Shown piece by piece: positions 43,758-51,549 of a stretch of DNA of 64,000 nucleotides. The position numbers and the translations under genes are program-made. Below the pieces are notes generated by a model that saw only the letters and a program-made list of their open reading frames with translations, was not told the DNA's origin and ran no database searches. This stretch comes from Thioalkalivibrio thiocyanoxidans ARh2 (GTDB lineage: Bacteria > Pseudomonadota > Gammaproteobacteria > Ectothiorhodospirales > Ectothiorhodospiraceae): NCBI RefSeq assembly GCF_000385215.1, contig NZ_ARQK01000059.1:1-64000 (forward strand), written 5' to 3'. Numbering within the stretch: position 1 is the stretch's first letter; each line of letters begins with the position of its first letter.

Positions 43758-44523
43758 CCCGCTCATCTCCGCCTTCTGCCGCTACTTTGACCTGATCAGG
43801 CCAAATGAAGAGCAGATGGAGGCCGTTTATCGGCTACGCTATGAGGTCTACTGCCGCGAGTTCAAGTATGAATCCGGGGACAGCTGCCTTGGCGAGCGCG
43901 AGGTCGACGAGTATGACGCGCAGGCCACTCACTGCCTGCTGCAGCATGTGGTTAGCGGCACCAGTGCGGGCTGTGTACGAGTGGTGCATGTCGATGGCCG
44001 CCAGAAGATCCACGAACTACCGATGGAACGCCACTGCGAGAACTGTTTCTACGAGACGGACTATCGTCCGGACCGAATCGAGCGAGACCAGATTTGCGAG
44101 GTTTCCCGGCTGGCGGTCAATGGGCTGTTCCGTCGGCGCCTGGGCGAGTCGGTAACCCCCTTCGGGGACCTCCACCTGCTGAATGTACCGCTGGAGCAGG
44201 CGCGCACCTTCCCCTTGCTGGCGTTGAGCCTGTTCATGAGCGCGGTGGCGATGATGGAGATCCAGGGCCGGTCGCATGCCTTTGCGATGATGGAACCGTC
44301 GCTGGCGCGCATCCTGCGTCGCCATGGCCTGAAGGTGAAGCAGATCGGCACGCTGCAGAATTATCATGGCCGGCGCGCGCCGTTTCATATCAGTCTGCTT
44401 ACGGCCCTGGCCGGGATTCACCGTTCACCATCGCTGAGCCAGTTGTATGCGCACTCCTATAGCAATCTCTCCGACTCTCACCCCTCCGACTCGCTCTGGG
44501 ACGCTGTTGCCCGCGCGGCCTGA
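43747..44523 (+). CDS. Exosortase system-associated acyltransferase, copy 2
   Basis: 258 residues from the GTG at 43747, inside the end of copy 1, with GGAAG upstream; the frame is open further upstream but that overlap would be long. It is the more canonical family member: LRYEVYCREFKYES, DEYDAQATHCLLQH, GCVRVVHVD, ICEVSRLAVN, and FAMMEPSLARILRRHGLKVKQIG. The motifs match the fold of acyl-homoserine-lactone synthases, so it may use acyl-ACP or acyl-CoA. The stop overlaps the ThiF-like start by one base (TGATG). The two acyltransferases and the E1-like enzyme look like one pathway. Confidence 0.85.
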   Translation: MQDDPLISAFCRYFDLIRPNEEQMEAVYRLRYEVYCREFKYESGDSCLGEREVDEYDAQATHCLLQHVVSGTSAGCVRVVHVDGRQKIHELPMERHCENCFYETDYRPDRIERDQICEVSRLAVNGLFRRRLGESVTPFGDLHLLNVPLEQARTFPLLALSLFMSAVAMMEIQGRSHAFAMMEPSLARILRRHGLKVKQIGTLQNYHGRRAPFHISLLTALAGIHRSPSLSQLYAHSYSNLSDSHPSDSLWDAVARAA

Positions 44524-45398
44524 TGCCTGAGTTCGACTATCACGCGGCGTTCCGGCGCACCCACGGCTGGATGACCTGGCCGGAGATGGAACGCCTGCGC
44601 GGCGCGCGCGTGGCGATCGCCGGTCTTGGCGGCGTTGGTGGGAGCCACCTGCTGACGCTCGCCCGTCTCGGGGTCGGGCGCTTTCATATCGCGGATTTCG
44701 ATTGCTTCGAGCTGCACAACATGAACCGCCAGGCAGGGGCGGGCATGTCCCGTCTGGGCAGGCCCAAGGTCGAGGTCCTGCGCGAGATGGCCCTGGACAT
44801 CAATCCGGAACTGGAGATCACCACATTCCCGGAGGGCGTGTATCAGCAGAATCTCGATGTCTTTCTGCAGGGCGTGGATCTCTATGTCGACGGGCTCGAC
44901 TTCTTCGTGTTTCAGGTGCGCCGCGAGGTCTTTGCCGCGTGTGCGGAGCGCGGGATTCCGGCGATTACCGTGGCCCCGCTCGGTATGGGGGCGGCCTTGC
45001 TCAATTTCCGCCCGGGCGGGCTGTCGTTCGATGGCTACTTCGACCTGCGGGACGGGCTTTCCGACGAGGAACTCGCGCTGCGGTTCATGATGGGCCTGGC
45101 CCCCTCGATGATGCAGATGGGATACCTCGCAGACCCCGAGGCCGTCGACCTGGCGGCCCAGCATGGTCCGTCCACGGTGATGGCCTGCGAGCTGTGTGCG
45201 GGGGTCATGGGCACCGAGGCCCTGAAGATCCTGCTGGGGCGCGGGCGTGTCGTCTGGGCCCCGCACGGAGTCCACTTCGATGCCTACCGCCAGCGTCTCG
45301 TCCGCACCTGGCGCCCCGGCGGCAATCGCAACCCCCTGCAACGCCTGCTCCTGGCGATCGGCCGCCGCCGGATGGCGCGCCTTCGGGCGCAGGTCTAG
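44523..45398 (+). CDS. ThiF/MoeB-family E1-like adenylyltransferase
   Basis: 291 residues. The nucleotide-binding motif is VAIAGLGGVGGSHLLTLARL (about residues 30-50), followed by HIADFDCFELHNMNRQ, which holds the conserved Asp and Arg of E1-like enzymes, and PAITVAPLGMG. CELCAGVMGTEALKILLG is the helix that follows the crossover region. There are no zinc-binding CxxC pairs and no rhodanese domain. Members of this family adenylate a C-terminal carboxylate of a small protein or peptide. No ubiquitin-like partner is encoded in the window. Placement directly after the two exosortase acyltransferases suggests that it activates a carboxylate in the same pathway. Confidence 0.85.
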   Translation: MPEFDYHAAFRRTHGWMTWPEMERLRGARVAIAGLGGVGGSHLLTLARLGVGRFHIADFDCFELHNMNRQAGAGMSRLGRPKVEVLREMALDINPELEITTFPEGVYQQNLDVFLQGVDLYVDGLDFFVFQVRREVFAACAERGIPAITVAPLGMGAALLNFRPGGLSFDGYFDLRDGLSDEELALRFMMGLAPSMMQMGYLADPEAVDLAAQHGPSTVMACELCAGVMGTEALKILLGRGRVVWAPHGVHFDAYRQRLVRTWRPGGNRNPLQRLLLAIGRRRMARLRAQV

Positions 45399-45441
45399 AA
45401 AGCCTTTATCCAGTCGTTTTCGTTGCAGTATGCGCCCGGAC

Positions 45442-45470
45442 AAAAAAACCCCTCGTCCGAAGACGAGGGG
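45442..45470 (-). terminator. Rho-independent terminator of PEP-CTERM gene
   Basis: A 9-bp perfect stem, CCCCTCGTC with GACGAGGGG, around a CGAA loop; on the minus strand it is followed by a run of seven T. It lies 54 bases after the PEP-CTERM gene stop. In the other direction no T-run follows, though it may still slow reading from the ThiF-like gene. Confidence 0.9.
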
Positions 45471-45523
45471 CCGGGACAGGTCTTCCGCCCAGGGGGGAGC
45501 AGAAGGCCCAACCACAAGGGCTG

Positions 45524-46357
45524 CTAGGCGTCGAGACCGGTCTCGCGGCGGCGGCGCATGGCGATAAAGCCGAGCATCACCAGTCCAGTTCCCAGCAGAA
45601 GCAGCATCGCGGGTTCGGGTACTTCTGCTTCGGACCACCGAGAGTCGGCCGAGCCGACGACCTCAAAGGTGGTGCGCTCGTCGACTTCCTCGAATCCCTC
45701 GATGAAGTCGAACTGACCCGTCACGCGGACGTTCATGTAGAACGGATCCGGATCGGTAAAGAACTGCCGGCCTTCGTCCGTGAGCATCCATTCGTTGAAC
45801 AGCAGCGCAAAGCTGCCGATGTCGTCCGCACCCGGTTCGAAGCGACCATCGCCGCGGTCGAACATGTCGGACCAGCCGACGAGGATGTCGTCGTCCGTGC
45901 CGCCCAGGGCGACACCATCGGCCGCATCGCCCGTGTTGAACCCGAAGGTGGTATCCAGATTCGGGTCCAGATAGAGCGCGATCGAGCCACTTGTGCCGGT
46001 GAACTGGCCCGCGTCCGCATCGTAGGTCCCTGAGGACTCGAATACCGCGTAGAGCCCGTAGAACAGATCGGCATCGTCCCCGCTGGAGCCCAGTCTGTTG
46101 CTTACCGACGTGCCTCCGAGGAAGTACTGACCCACGTTCCAGTAGGCCGACGCGTCGAACGAGCCGTCGGCATCGAGGGTCAGCAGCTCTTCGTACCCGC
46201 CGGTAATACGGTCGACCTGCTGCTCGCCTACCGCAATCGTAGACAGCTCGAGCTGCGAGTCATCGATAGTAAAGACGCCGGCGTGTGCGGTGCCCGCAAG
46301 CCCGAGACTGGCAACTGCCAGTACCGCACCCAGCGCTGTTTGCTTGAACCTTTCCAT
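45524..46357 (-). CDS. PEP-CTERM sorting-signal protein, PepA-like (floc-associated type)
   Basis: 277 residues from the ATG at 46357, eight bases after GGAGG; an in-frame GTG at 46372 overlaps that site and is rejected. A signal peptide is cleaved near AGTAHA (residue 26). The C-terminus has the whole sorting signal: VPEP (246-249), a hydrophobic helix, and the basic cluster MRRRR near the end. The mature domain is acidic, with FTIDDSQLEL, VDRITGGYEELLTLDADGSF and NVGQYF, and resembles the flocculation-associated PEP-CTERM protein PepA as I remember it. It should be processed by XrtA and end up on the cell surface or in the EPS matrix. A sigma-54-type promoter lies about 93 bases upstream of the start. 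Confidence 0.9.
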   Translation of the reverse strand: MERFKQTALGAVLAVASLGLAGTAHAGVFTIDDSQLELSTIAVGEQQVDRITGGYEELLTLDADGSFDASAYWNVGQYFLGGTSVSNRLGSSGDDADLFYGLYAVFESSGTYDADAGQFTGTSGSIALYLDPNLDTTFGFNTGDAADGVALGGTDDDILVGWSDMFDRGDGRFEPGADDIGSFALLFNEWMLTDEGRQFFTDPDPFYMNVRVTGQFDFIEGFEEVDERTTFEVVGSADSRWSEAEVPEPAMLLLLGTGLVMLGFIAMRRRRETGLDA

Positions 46358-46449
46358 GTTGAAATCCTCCACCAGTTAGCATCAATTTGATTTGAATAAC
46401 GGTTGCTTCCACTTCACTTGCTGGTCGTCCTTTCCTGCACGAGAAGTAA

Positions 46450-46465
46450 AGCAGGCTGCGTGCCA
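46450..46465 (-). promoter_or_regulatory. Candidate sigma-54 (-24/-12) promoter of PEP-CTERM gene
   Basis: On the minus strand TGGCACGCAGCCTGCT matches the consensus -24 box TGGCACG exactly, with GG and GC spaced by 10 bases and TGC at -12. The predicted start point is near 46438, about 80 bases before the ATG. This fits control of PEP-CTERM genes by PrsK/PrsR and sigma-54, known from Zoogloea-type bacteria. Confidence 0.78.
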
Positions 46466-46582
46466 TGGGCGGCAAGTGTCTGTAGATAGGGCGGTTTTTG
46501 TTTTTTTGATTGCCCCGCGCCGGGAGCGATGTAAAAAAATCGGACGCCGGGAAAAACGGCCCCTGATTTGAGGAGACGTCTC

Positions 46583-47293
46583 ATGTCCAAACGTGCCAAG
46601 ACCCGCGACGAGATCGCCGAGGCCTACAAGTCGCCACCGTGGTGGTACGACGCGCGGGGGTTTTTCATCCTCACCTTTGCCTACAACAGCACGCTGGGCG
46701 GGCAGATCCGGTTTTTTGGCCGCAACATGGGGGCCCGGCACCTGGAGATCGGCTGCGGTACGGGGACGCTGCTGGAGATGACGATCAAGTGGCGTCGCCG
46801 GCGCAAGCTGCCGGAGAGCGAGGTGGTCGGTGTGGATTACGCCGAGTCCATGCTGGCCGGGGCCCGCCATCGCTTCGCAAAGGACCAGAGCGTGACTGTC
46901 AAACATGCCGACGCCGCGGAGTTGCCGTTCGCTGATGGCGAGTTCGATACGGCCAACATCGCCAACTCGGTGCACTGCTTTCCGGATGTGGACGGTGCCA
47001 TCCACGAGGCGTTTCGGGTGCTCAAGCCCGGGGGTACCCTGGCCGCGAACGTACTGCTGTATCCGCGCACGCCGCAGCCGCTCAAGGCCATCGCCGAGCG
47101 GATCAACCGCTGGGGGATGCGCAAGGGCATCCTGCATACACCGTACGAGGCCCGGGACATCCTGGGCCGGTTTACTCAGGCGGGATTCCTGGTAGTGGAT
47201 TCCTCGATCTCGGGCAATTGCTACAACCTCCTGCTGCAAAGGCCGGAGGCCTCCCAAGGCCCTGTGGAGGCGGCCTCATCGTCGTCCGGGTGA
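46583..47293 (+). CDS. Class I SAM-dependent methyltransferase (UbiE-like)
   Basis: 236 residues from the ATG at 46583, six bases after AGGAGA. Motif I is HLEIGCGTGTLLEM, motif post-I VVGVDYAESML, motif II FDTANIANSVHCF, and motif III LKPGGTLAANVLL. It belongs to the large UbiE/COQ5-like group. The aromatic N-terminus (PPWWYDARGFFIL) may contact a hydrophobic substrate. It sits between the PEP-CTERM gene (divergent) and prsT (convergent), so it may be unrelated to the EPS genes or may modify a lipid intermediate. The target is unknown. Confidence 0.78.
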   Translation: MSKRAKTRDEIAEAYKSPPWWYDARGFFILTFAYNSTLGGQIRFFGRNMGARHLEIGCGTGTLLEMTIKWRRRRKLPESEVVGVDYAESMLAGARHRFAKDQSVTVKHADAAELPFADGEFDTANIANSVHCFPDVDGAIHEAFRVLKPGGTLAANVLLYPRTPQPLKAIAERINRWGMRKGILHTPYEARDILGRFTQAGFLVVDSSISGNCYNLLLQRPEASQGPVEAASSSSG

Positions 47294-47311
47294 ACGGGCA
47301 GCCTGGGCTGA

Positions 47312-47359
47312 CCCGGCCCGACCTGGCCGCAGGTTGGCTGTCGGCCAGGTCAGGCCGGG
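47312..47359. terminator. Long GC-rich inverted repeat between convergent genes
   Basis: CCCGGCCCGACCTGGCCG (47312-47329) pairs with CGGCCAGGTCAGGCCGGG (47342-47359) with a single mismatch around a 12-base loop. It lies between the convergent methyltransferase and prsT genes. There is no T-run on either side, so it may be a bidirectional terminator helped by Rho, or a 3'-end stabilising hairpin. Confidence 0.6.
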
Positions 47360-47375
47360 GGTGTATAACGCAGCG

Positions 47376-50183
47376 TCAGAGGGATTCGTGGAGCGACTGG
47401 GCCCGCTCGCGTTCCGGAAAGTCCTCGTGTGCCTCCAGCAGTTCCGTCAGCAGCGCGCGCGCCTGTTCGGTATCGCCACTGGCCTGGTAGGCCTGCGCCA
47501 GATGAAACCCGATATCGGGGGCCTGCGGGCTCATCCGGTATGCACGCTGCAAAGTCTCCAGGGCGCTTTCGGTATCGCCTCCCTCCAGCAGGACCACGCC
47601 CAGGGTGTCGAGAATCGCAGGCTGGTCCGGCGCCAGATCGACGGCCCGCTCGGCGTACTCGCGGGCGCGGGGATTGTCCGCCTCGCGTGCCAGCCACGCC
47701 GCGTTGTTCAGGGCAACGACATCGTTGGGCCGTTCTTCCAGCAGGGTTTCGTAGGTCTCCAGTGCCTCGGTCTCCTGCCCCGCGTTGATCTGCGCTGAAC
47801 CGAGTACGTGCCGTGTGGCGCTATCGTCCGGGTGGTCCTGCAACCAGGCCTGCAACGTCCGGATCGCCGCCTCGGTCTGCCCGGCACGTTGTTGCACCTG
47901 GTATTTCTCCACCAGCCAGTCGCGTCGGGACTCGCGCTCGAGCGCGCGCTCGTAGCCATCGATCGCCTGTTCGAGCTGGCCGTCTTCGGCGTCGAACCAG
48001 GCCTGCTGTGCGATCACCTGCGTGGCCTCCGGGGCCCGCTCCGCGAGGGGCTCAAAGACCTGTCGCGCCTCGTCCACCTCGCCCGCCAGGCTCAGGTGCC
48101 GGGTCAGCACCATGCGCGCACTCATATGGCCGGAGTCGATCGACAGTGTCTCGCGCAGGGCCGCGACCGCCTGCTCGGTTTCACCCAGGGCGGCGAGATT
48201 GCGTGCCTGGCGGAAACGCAGCTCGGCGGCCTCGGGTCGCAGTACCGCCAGGTGCGCAAGGGTCTGCGCTGCGCCCTCGAAGTCCTGCTGGTGCTCCTGC
48301 AGGTCGACCAGCAGACCGAGCACCCGTGTGTCGTTGGGGTGATGCTCGCGCGCGTCCTCCAGAGTGGACCGGGCAGCAGTGTGATCGTCCTGCTGCGTCT
48401 GGGCGCGCGCCAGCATCAGGTGGGGCTCGATCCGGTCCGGGTGTTCATCGATCGCACCCTGCAGCCAGCGCGTGCCGGCCTCCATCTCGCCCTGCTGAAA
48501 GTGCAGCGTGGCCAGCCGAATCGCCGAGGTGGGGTGGCCGGGGCTGCGTTCCTGCAGGTCCTCGAGGATCTCGCGGGCTGTATCCAGGTTGCCCTGGCGC
48601 ACTTCGAGCGAACTCAGGTTCAGTGCCAGGGTGCTGTTGTCCGGGTGGAGCGACAGGCCCTCCTGGTAGATCAGGCGTGCCTCGTGGGTCTCGCCCAGGC
48701 CCAGGAGGGCTGCACCCATCAGGTTGTAACCCTGCGGGTTTTCCGGATCCTTCTCGCGCAGGCGCTGGGTGGCCTCCAGGGCCTCGTCGTACTGGCCGTC
48801 ACGGATATGCGCCAGCGCAAGCGAGTAGTCGGCCAGACGCACGTCGGTGCTTTCGACAGCAACCTGTTGCAGCAGGGCCATCCCCTGTTCGTGATCCCCG
48901 TGCCGTACCAGAGCGATTCCCAGCATTTCCTGCAGTTCCGGCCGATCCGCGCGGTTGGCCAGGGACTCGCGCAGGACCTCGATGCCGCTTTCGGTATCGC
49001 CCTCGCCGATATAGAGCGCGGCGAGCTGATCCCCCAGGGCCTCGACCAGGTCGGGTCGTTCGCTCAGCGCGTCGGCCAGGATTCGCCGCGCCTCCTGTGG
49101 CCGGCCCTGTCCGATGCGCAACTGAGCCAGCAGCCGATAGCTCATGGCGCTCTGCGGGCCCAGCGCGCGGTGACGCTCGAGCAGACGCTCGGCCCGAGAC
49201 CAGTTGCCTTCCTCCAGGTGGATGGCCGCCAGATAGGGCATCGCAAGGCGATAGTTGCGTGACACCGCCAGTGCTTCCTCCAGGTGTGGTTGCGCCTGCA
49301 GGGGTTCGCCGCTCTCGAACTTGACCAGGCCCAGCAGGAAGTGGCCACCGGGGTGATCCGGGGCGCCCTGCTGCAGAAACTCGCCATCCTCCCGGGCCTC
49401 GTCGAACTGTCCCAGCTCGACGTGCATCAACCCGCGCTTCAGGCGCTCGGCGACCGCGTCCGGGCGCAGTTCGATGGCGCGGCCAAAGGCTTCCAGCGCG
49501 CCCTCGGGGTCACCCTGTATCCGTACCAGATCCCCCTTGAGAGACCAGGCGGGGGAGAACTCGGGGTCGCTTTCCAGGGCCCTGTCGGTCATCTTCATCG
49601 CCTGCTCGGCGTCCCCGTCGGACATGGCCTCGTAGGCGCGCGCCAGGTGGATCTCTGCGAGGTCGTCATGCGTTTCCGCTGCGGCCGCCAGATATTCCGA
49701 GCCGGCGTCGCTTTCACCCGCCTGGAATGCCGCCAGCGCCCGGTAAGCCCGCAGGCGTGCCGCATCCTCGCCCTCCAGAGCATCGGCCTCGGGGATCTCG
49801 GCGATTGCGCCGCTACCGCCCAGGATGAACAGGAGGCGCGCCAGCGGCAGGGCATATGCGTTCGGGTCCGCCCCCATTTCCAGGGCCCGTTGCAGGTGGC
49901 GCACGGCCGGCTCCGGCTGCTGATCGCGCAGATAGGCGAGGCCCAAGCGGCCGCGTACCTCGGGGTCCGCGTTTTGCTGCAGCGCGTTGCGGTATTCGAT
50001 GGTGGCCGCGGCGTATTCGCCCGCCTCCATGTGGCGCTCGGCACGTTCCCGGTACTCCGCCTCGGTGGGGGTGCCCAGGGCGTCGCAGCCGACAAGGGCC
50101 AGAGCCATCGCCAGCGGGGCGAGGCGTGGAAGGACCCGGCGGGACGTGGCCACCGAATGGTTTACGGGACGGGGAATTTTCAT
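47376..50183 (-). CDS. prsT: TPR-repeat lipoprotein PrsT, XrtA/PEP-CTERM system
   Basis: 935 residues. A lipoprotein signal is visible: a basic start, a hydrophobic segment, and lipobox LVGC with the lipidated cysteine C33, so it is anchored in the membrane and periplasmic. The rest is about 25 tandem TPR-type helix pairs (for example YRNALQQNADPEVRGRLGLA, YNLMGAALLGLGETHEARLI). It matches PEP_TPR_lipo (TIGR02917). PrsT is conserved beside PrsK and PrsR; it probably scaffolds EPS or protein export in the periplasm. The gene follows prsR with a five-base gap and closes the minus-strand operon. Confidence 0.94.
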   Translation of the reverse strand: MKIPRPVNHSVATSRRVLPRLAPLAMALALVGCDALGTPTEAEYRERAERHMEAGEYAAATIEYRNALQQNADPEVRGRLGLAYLRDQQPEPAVRHLQRALEMGADPNAYALPLARLLFILGGSGAIAEIPEADALEGEDAARLRAYRALAAFQAGESDAGSEYLAAAAETHDDLAEIHLARAYEAMSDGDAEQAMKMTDRALESDPEFSPAWSLKGDLVRIQGDPEGALEAFGRAIELRPDAVAERLKRGLMHVELGQFDEAREDGEFLQQGAPDHPGGHFLLGLVKFESGEPLQAQPHLEEALAVSRNYRLAMPYLAAIHLEEGNWSRAERLLERHRALGPQSAMSYRLLAQLRIGQGRPQEARRILADALSERPDLVEALGDQLAALYIGEGDTESGIEVLRESLANRADRPELQEMLGIALVRHGDHEQGMALLQQVAVESTDVRLADYSLALAHIRDGQYDEALEATQRLREKDPENPQGYNLMGAALLGLGETHEARLIYQEGLSLHPDNSTLALNLSSLEVRQGNLDTAREILEDLQERSPGHPTSAIRLATLHFQQGEMEAGTRWLQGAIDEHPDRIEPHLMLARAQTQQDDHTAARSTLEDAREHHPNDTRVLGLLVDLQEHQQDFEGAAQTLAHLAVLRPEAAELRFRQARNLAALGETEQAVAALRETLSIDSGHMSARMVLTRHLSLAGEVDEARQVFEPLAERAPEATQVIAQQAWFDAEDGQLEQAIDGYERALERESRRDWLVEKYQVQQRAGQTEAAIRTLQAWLQDHPDDSATRHVLGSAQINAGQETEALETYETLLEERPNDVVALNNAAWLAREADNPRAREYAERAVDLAPDQPAILDTLGVVLLEGGDTESALETLQRAYRMSPQAPDIGFHLAQAYQASGDTEQARALLTELLEAHEDFPERERAQSLHESL

Positions 50184-50188
50184 GGGGA

Positions 50189-51526
50189 TTACCTCAGGCC
50201 GAATTTGTCGAGCAGGCTGTAGAGCGTTGGTCGCGTGATGCCGAGTTGATCCGCGGCCTGTGCAATGTTGTTTCTACTGCGGGCCAGGGCTTTCAGGATG
50301 GCCTCGTGTTCCGCGCTGTCCCGGATGTCGCGTAGCCGCACCGCCGGGGTCTCGCCATGCGGGGGTTCCAGGCCCAGGTCCTTAGCGGTTATCAGCTGGC
50401 CGTCGGCCATGATCACGGCGCGACGGATCAGGTTTTCCATCTCGCGCACGTTGCCCGGCCAGTCGTAACTCTCGATCGCGTTGGTGGCATCCAGGGTGAA
50501 ACCGCGGCGCGGCCGCCGCTGATCGTGGGCAAAGCGGTCGAGCAGATAGTGGGCCAGCAGGCTCGCATCCCCCTTGCGCTCGCGCAGGGGAGGGATGGAT
50601 ACCGAGATCTCGCTGATGCGGTAATACAGGTCTTCGCGAAAATCGCCCTGTTGAATCAGCGCCTTCAGGTCCTGGTTCGTGGCCCCGATGATGCGCACAT
50701 TGACCGGGATCTCGGCGCGGCCACCGAGGCGCTCGATCTTTCGTTCCTGCAGAAAGCGCAGCAGCTTGGCCTGCAGGCTGTGCGGCAAGTCGCCAATCTC
50801 GTCCAGGAACAGGGTGCCGTTGTTGGCGTGCTCGATCTTGCCGATGGTCTGGCGCGATGCCCCGGTAAAGGCGCCTTTTTCGTATCCGAACAGCTCGCTT
50901 TCGAGCAGGTTCTCGGGGATCGCCGCGCAGTTGATCGCCACGAAACGCTCGTTTGCCCGGTCGCTCAGATCGTGCACCGCGCGGGCCAGGATCTCCTTCC
51001 CCGTCCCGCTCTCTCCCAGCAGCAGCACCGTGGCGTCCGAGGGTGCGACTCGCTCCACGACCCGGCATACGTCCAGCATGCCCGGATCTCCGGTGACGAC
51101 CCCGTTCAGGGCGGCCCCCGGCCGGCGTGCCAGCTGACGGTTCTCGGCTTCGAGCGCGTACAGGTGAGCGGCGCGATCCACGATCGTCCGCAGGAGATCG
51201 GATTCGACCGGCTTGATGTAGTAGTCACAGGCGCCCATGGCCACGGCCTTGAGCGCGTTCTCGCGATCGTCGTTTCCGGTGACCACGATCACCTTGGTCT
51301 GCGGGTCCTGCGCCAGGATCTCCTGCAGTAGCGCCAGACCCTCGGAGGCATTGGCCGGGTCCGGTGGCAAGCCCAGGTCCAGCGTCACCAGCTCCGGCTG
51401 ATGGCGCCGCACCTTGGTCATGGCGCTTCCACGGTCTTCCGCCAGCAGGGTCTCGTACCCCTCGAAGCACCAGCTCAGCTGGTTTCGCAGACCCTGGTCG
51501 TCTTCAATGATGAGAAGCTTCAACAT
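50189..51526 (-). CDS. prsR: PrsR, sigma-54-dependent response regulator of PEP-CTERM system
   Basis: 445 residues from the ATG at 51526, with GAGGG five bases upstream; 51553 is a weaker start. The receiver domain has phospho-acceptor D50 in VTLDLGLPP and K in YYIKPV. The AAA+ domain has Walker A GESGTGKE (171-178), the sigma-54 contact loop GAFTGA (218-223), and [11 protein letters not shown] as Walker B. A Fis-type helix-turn-helix ends the protein ([20 protein letters not shown]). It matches PEP_resp_reg (TIGR02915). It is the expected activator of the sigma-54-type promoters at 16495, 42222 and 46450. It follows prsK by 23 bases. Confidence 0.95.
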   Translation of the reverse strand: MLKLLIIEDDQGLRNQLSWCFEGYETLLAEDRGSAMTKVRRHQPELVTLDLGLPPDPANASEGLALLQEILAQDPQTKVIVVTGNDDRENALKAVAMGACDYYIKPVESDLLRTIVDRAAHLYALEAENRQLARRPGAALNGVVTGDPGMLDVCRVVERVAPSDATVLLLGESGTGKEILARAVHDLSDRANERFVAINCAAIPENLLESELFGYEKGAFTGASRQTIGKIEHANNGTLFLDEIGDLPHSLQAKLLRFLQERKIERLGGRAEIPVNVRIIGATNQDLKALIQQGDFREDLYYRISEISVSIPPLRERKGDASLLAHYLLDRFAHDQRRPRRGFTLDATNAIESYDWPGNVREMENLIRRAVIMADGQLITAKDLGLEPPHGETPAVRLRDIRDSAEHEAILKALARSRNNIAQAADQLGITRPTLYSLLDKFGLR

Positions 51527-51549
51527 AAAACCCTCGCAATCACCAGCGG

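Noticed and set aside
42120-46481. Shared GTGTCT hexamer upstream of two sigma-54-type promoters as a PrsR site
   Set aside because: The distance to the promoters differs greatly (about 100 versus about 11 bases), and six bases are expected by chance.
47808-49262. 484-codon open frame opposite prsT
   Set aside because: It is a shadow of the TPR repeats on the other strand; the repetition comes from the real gene.
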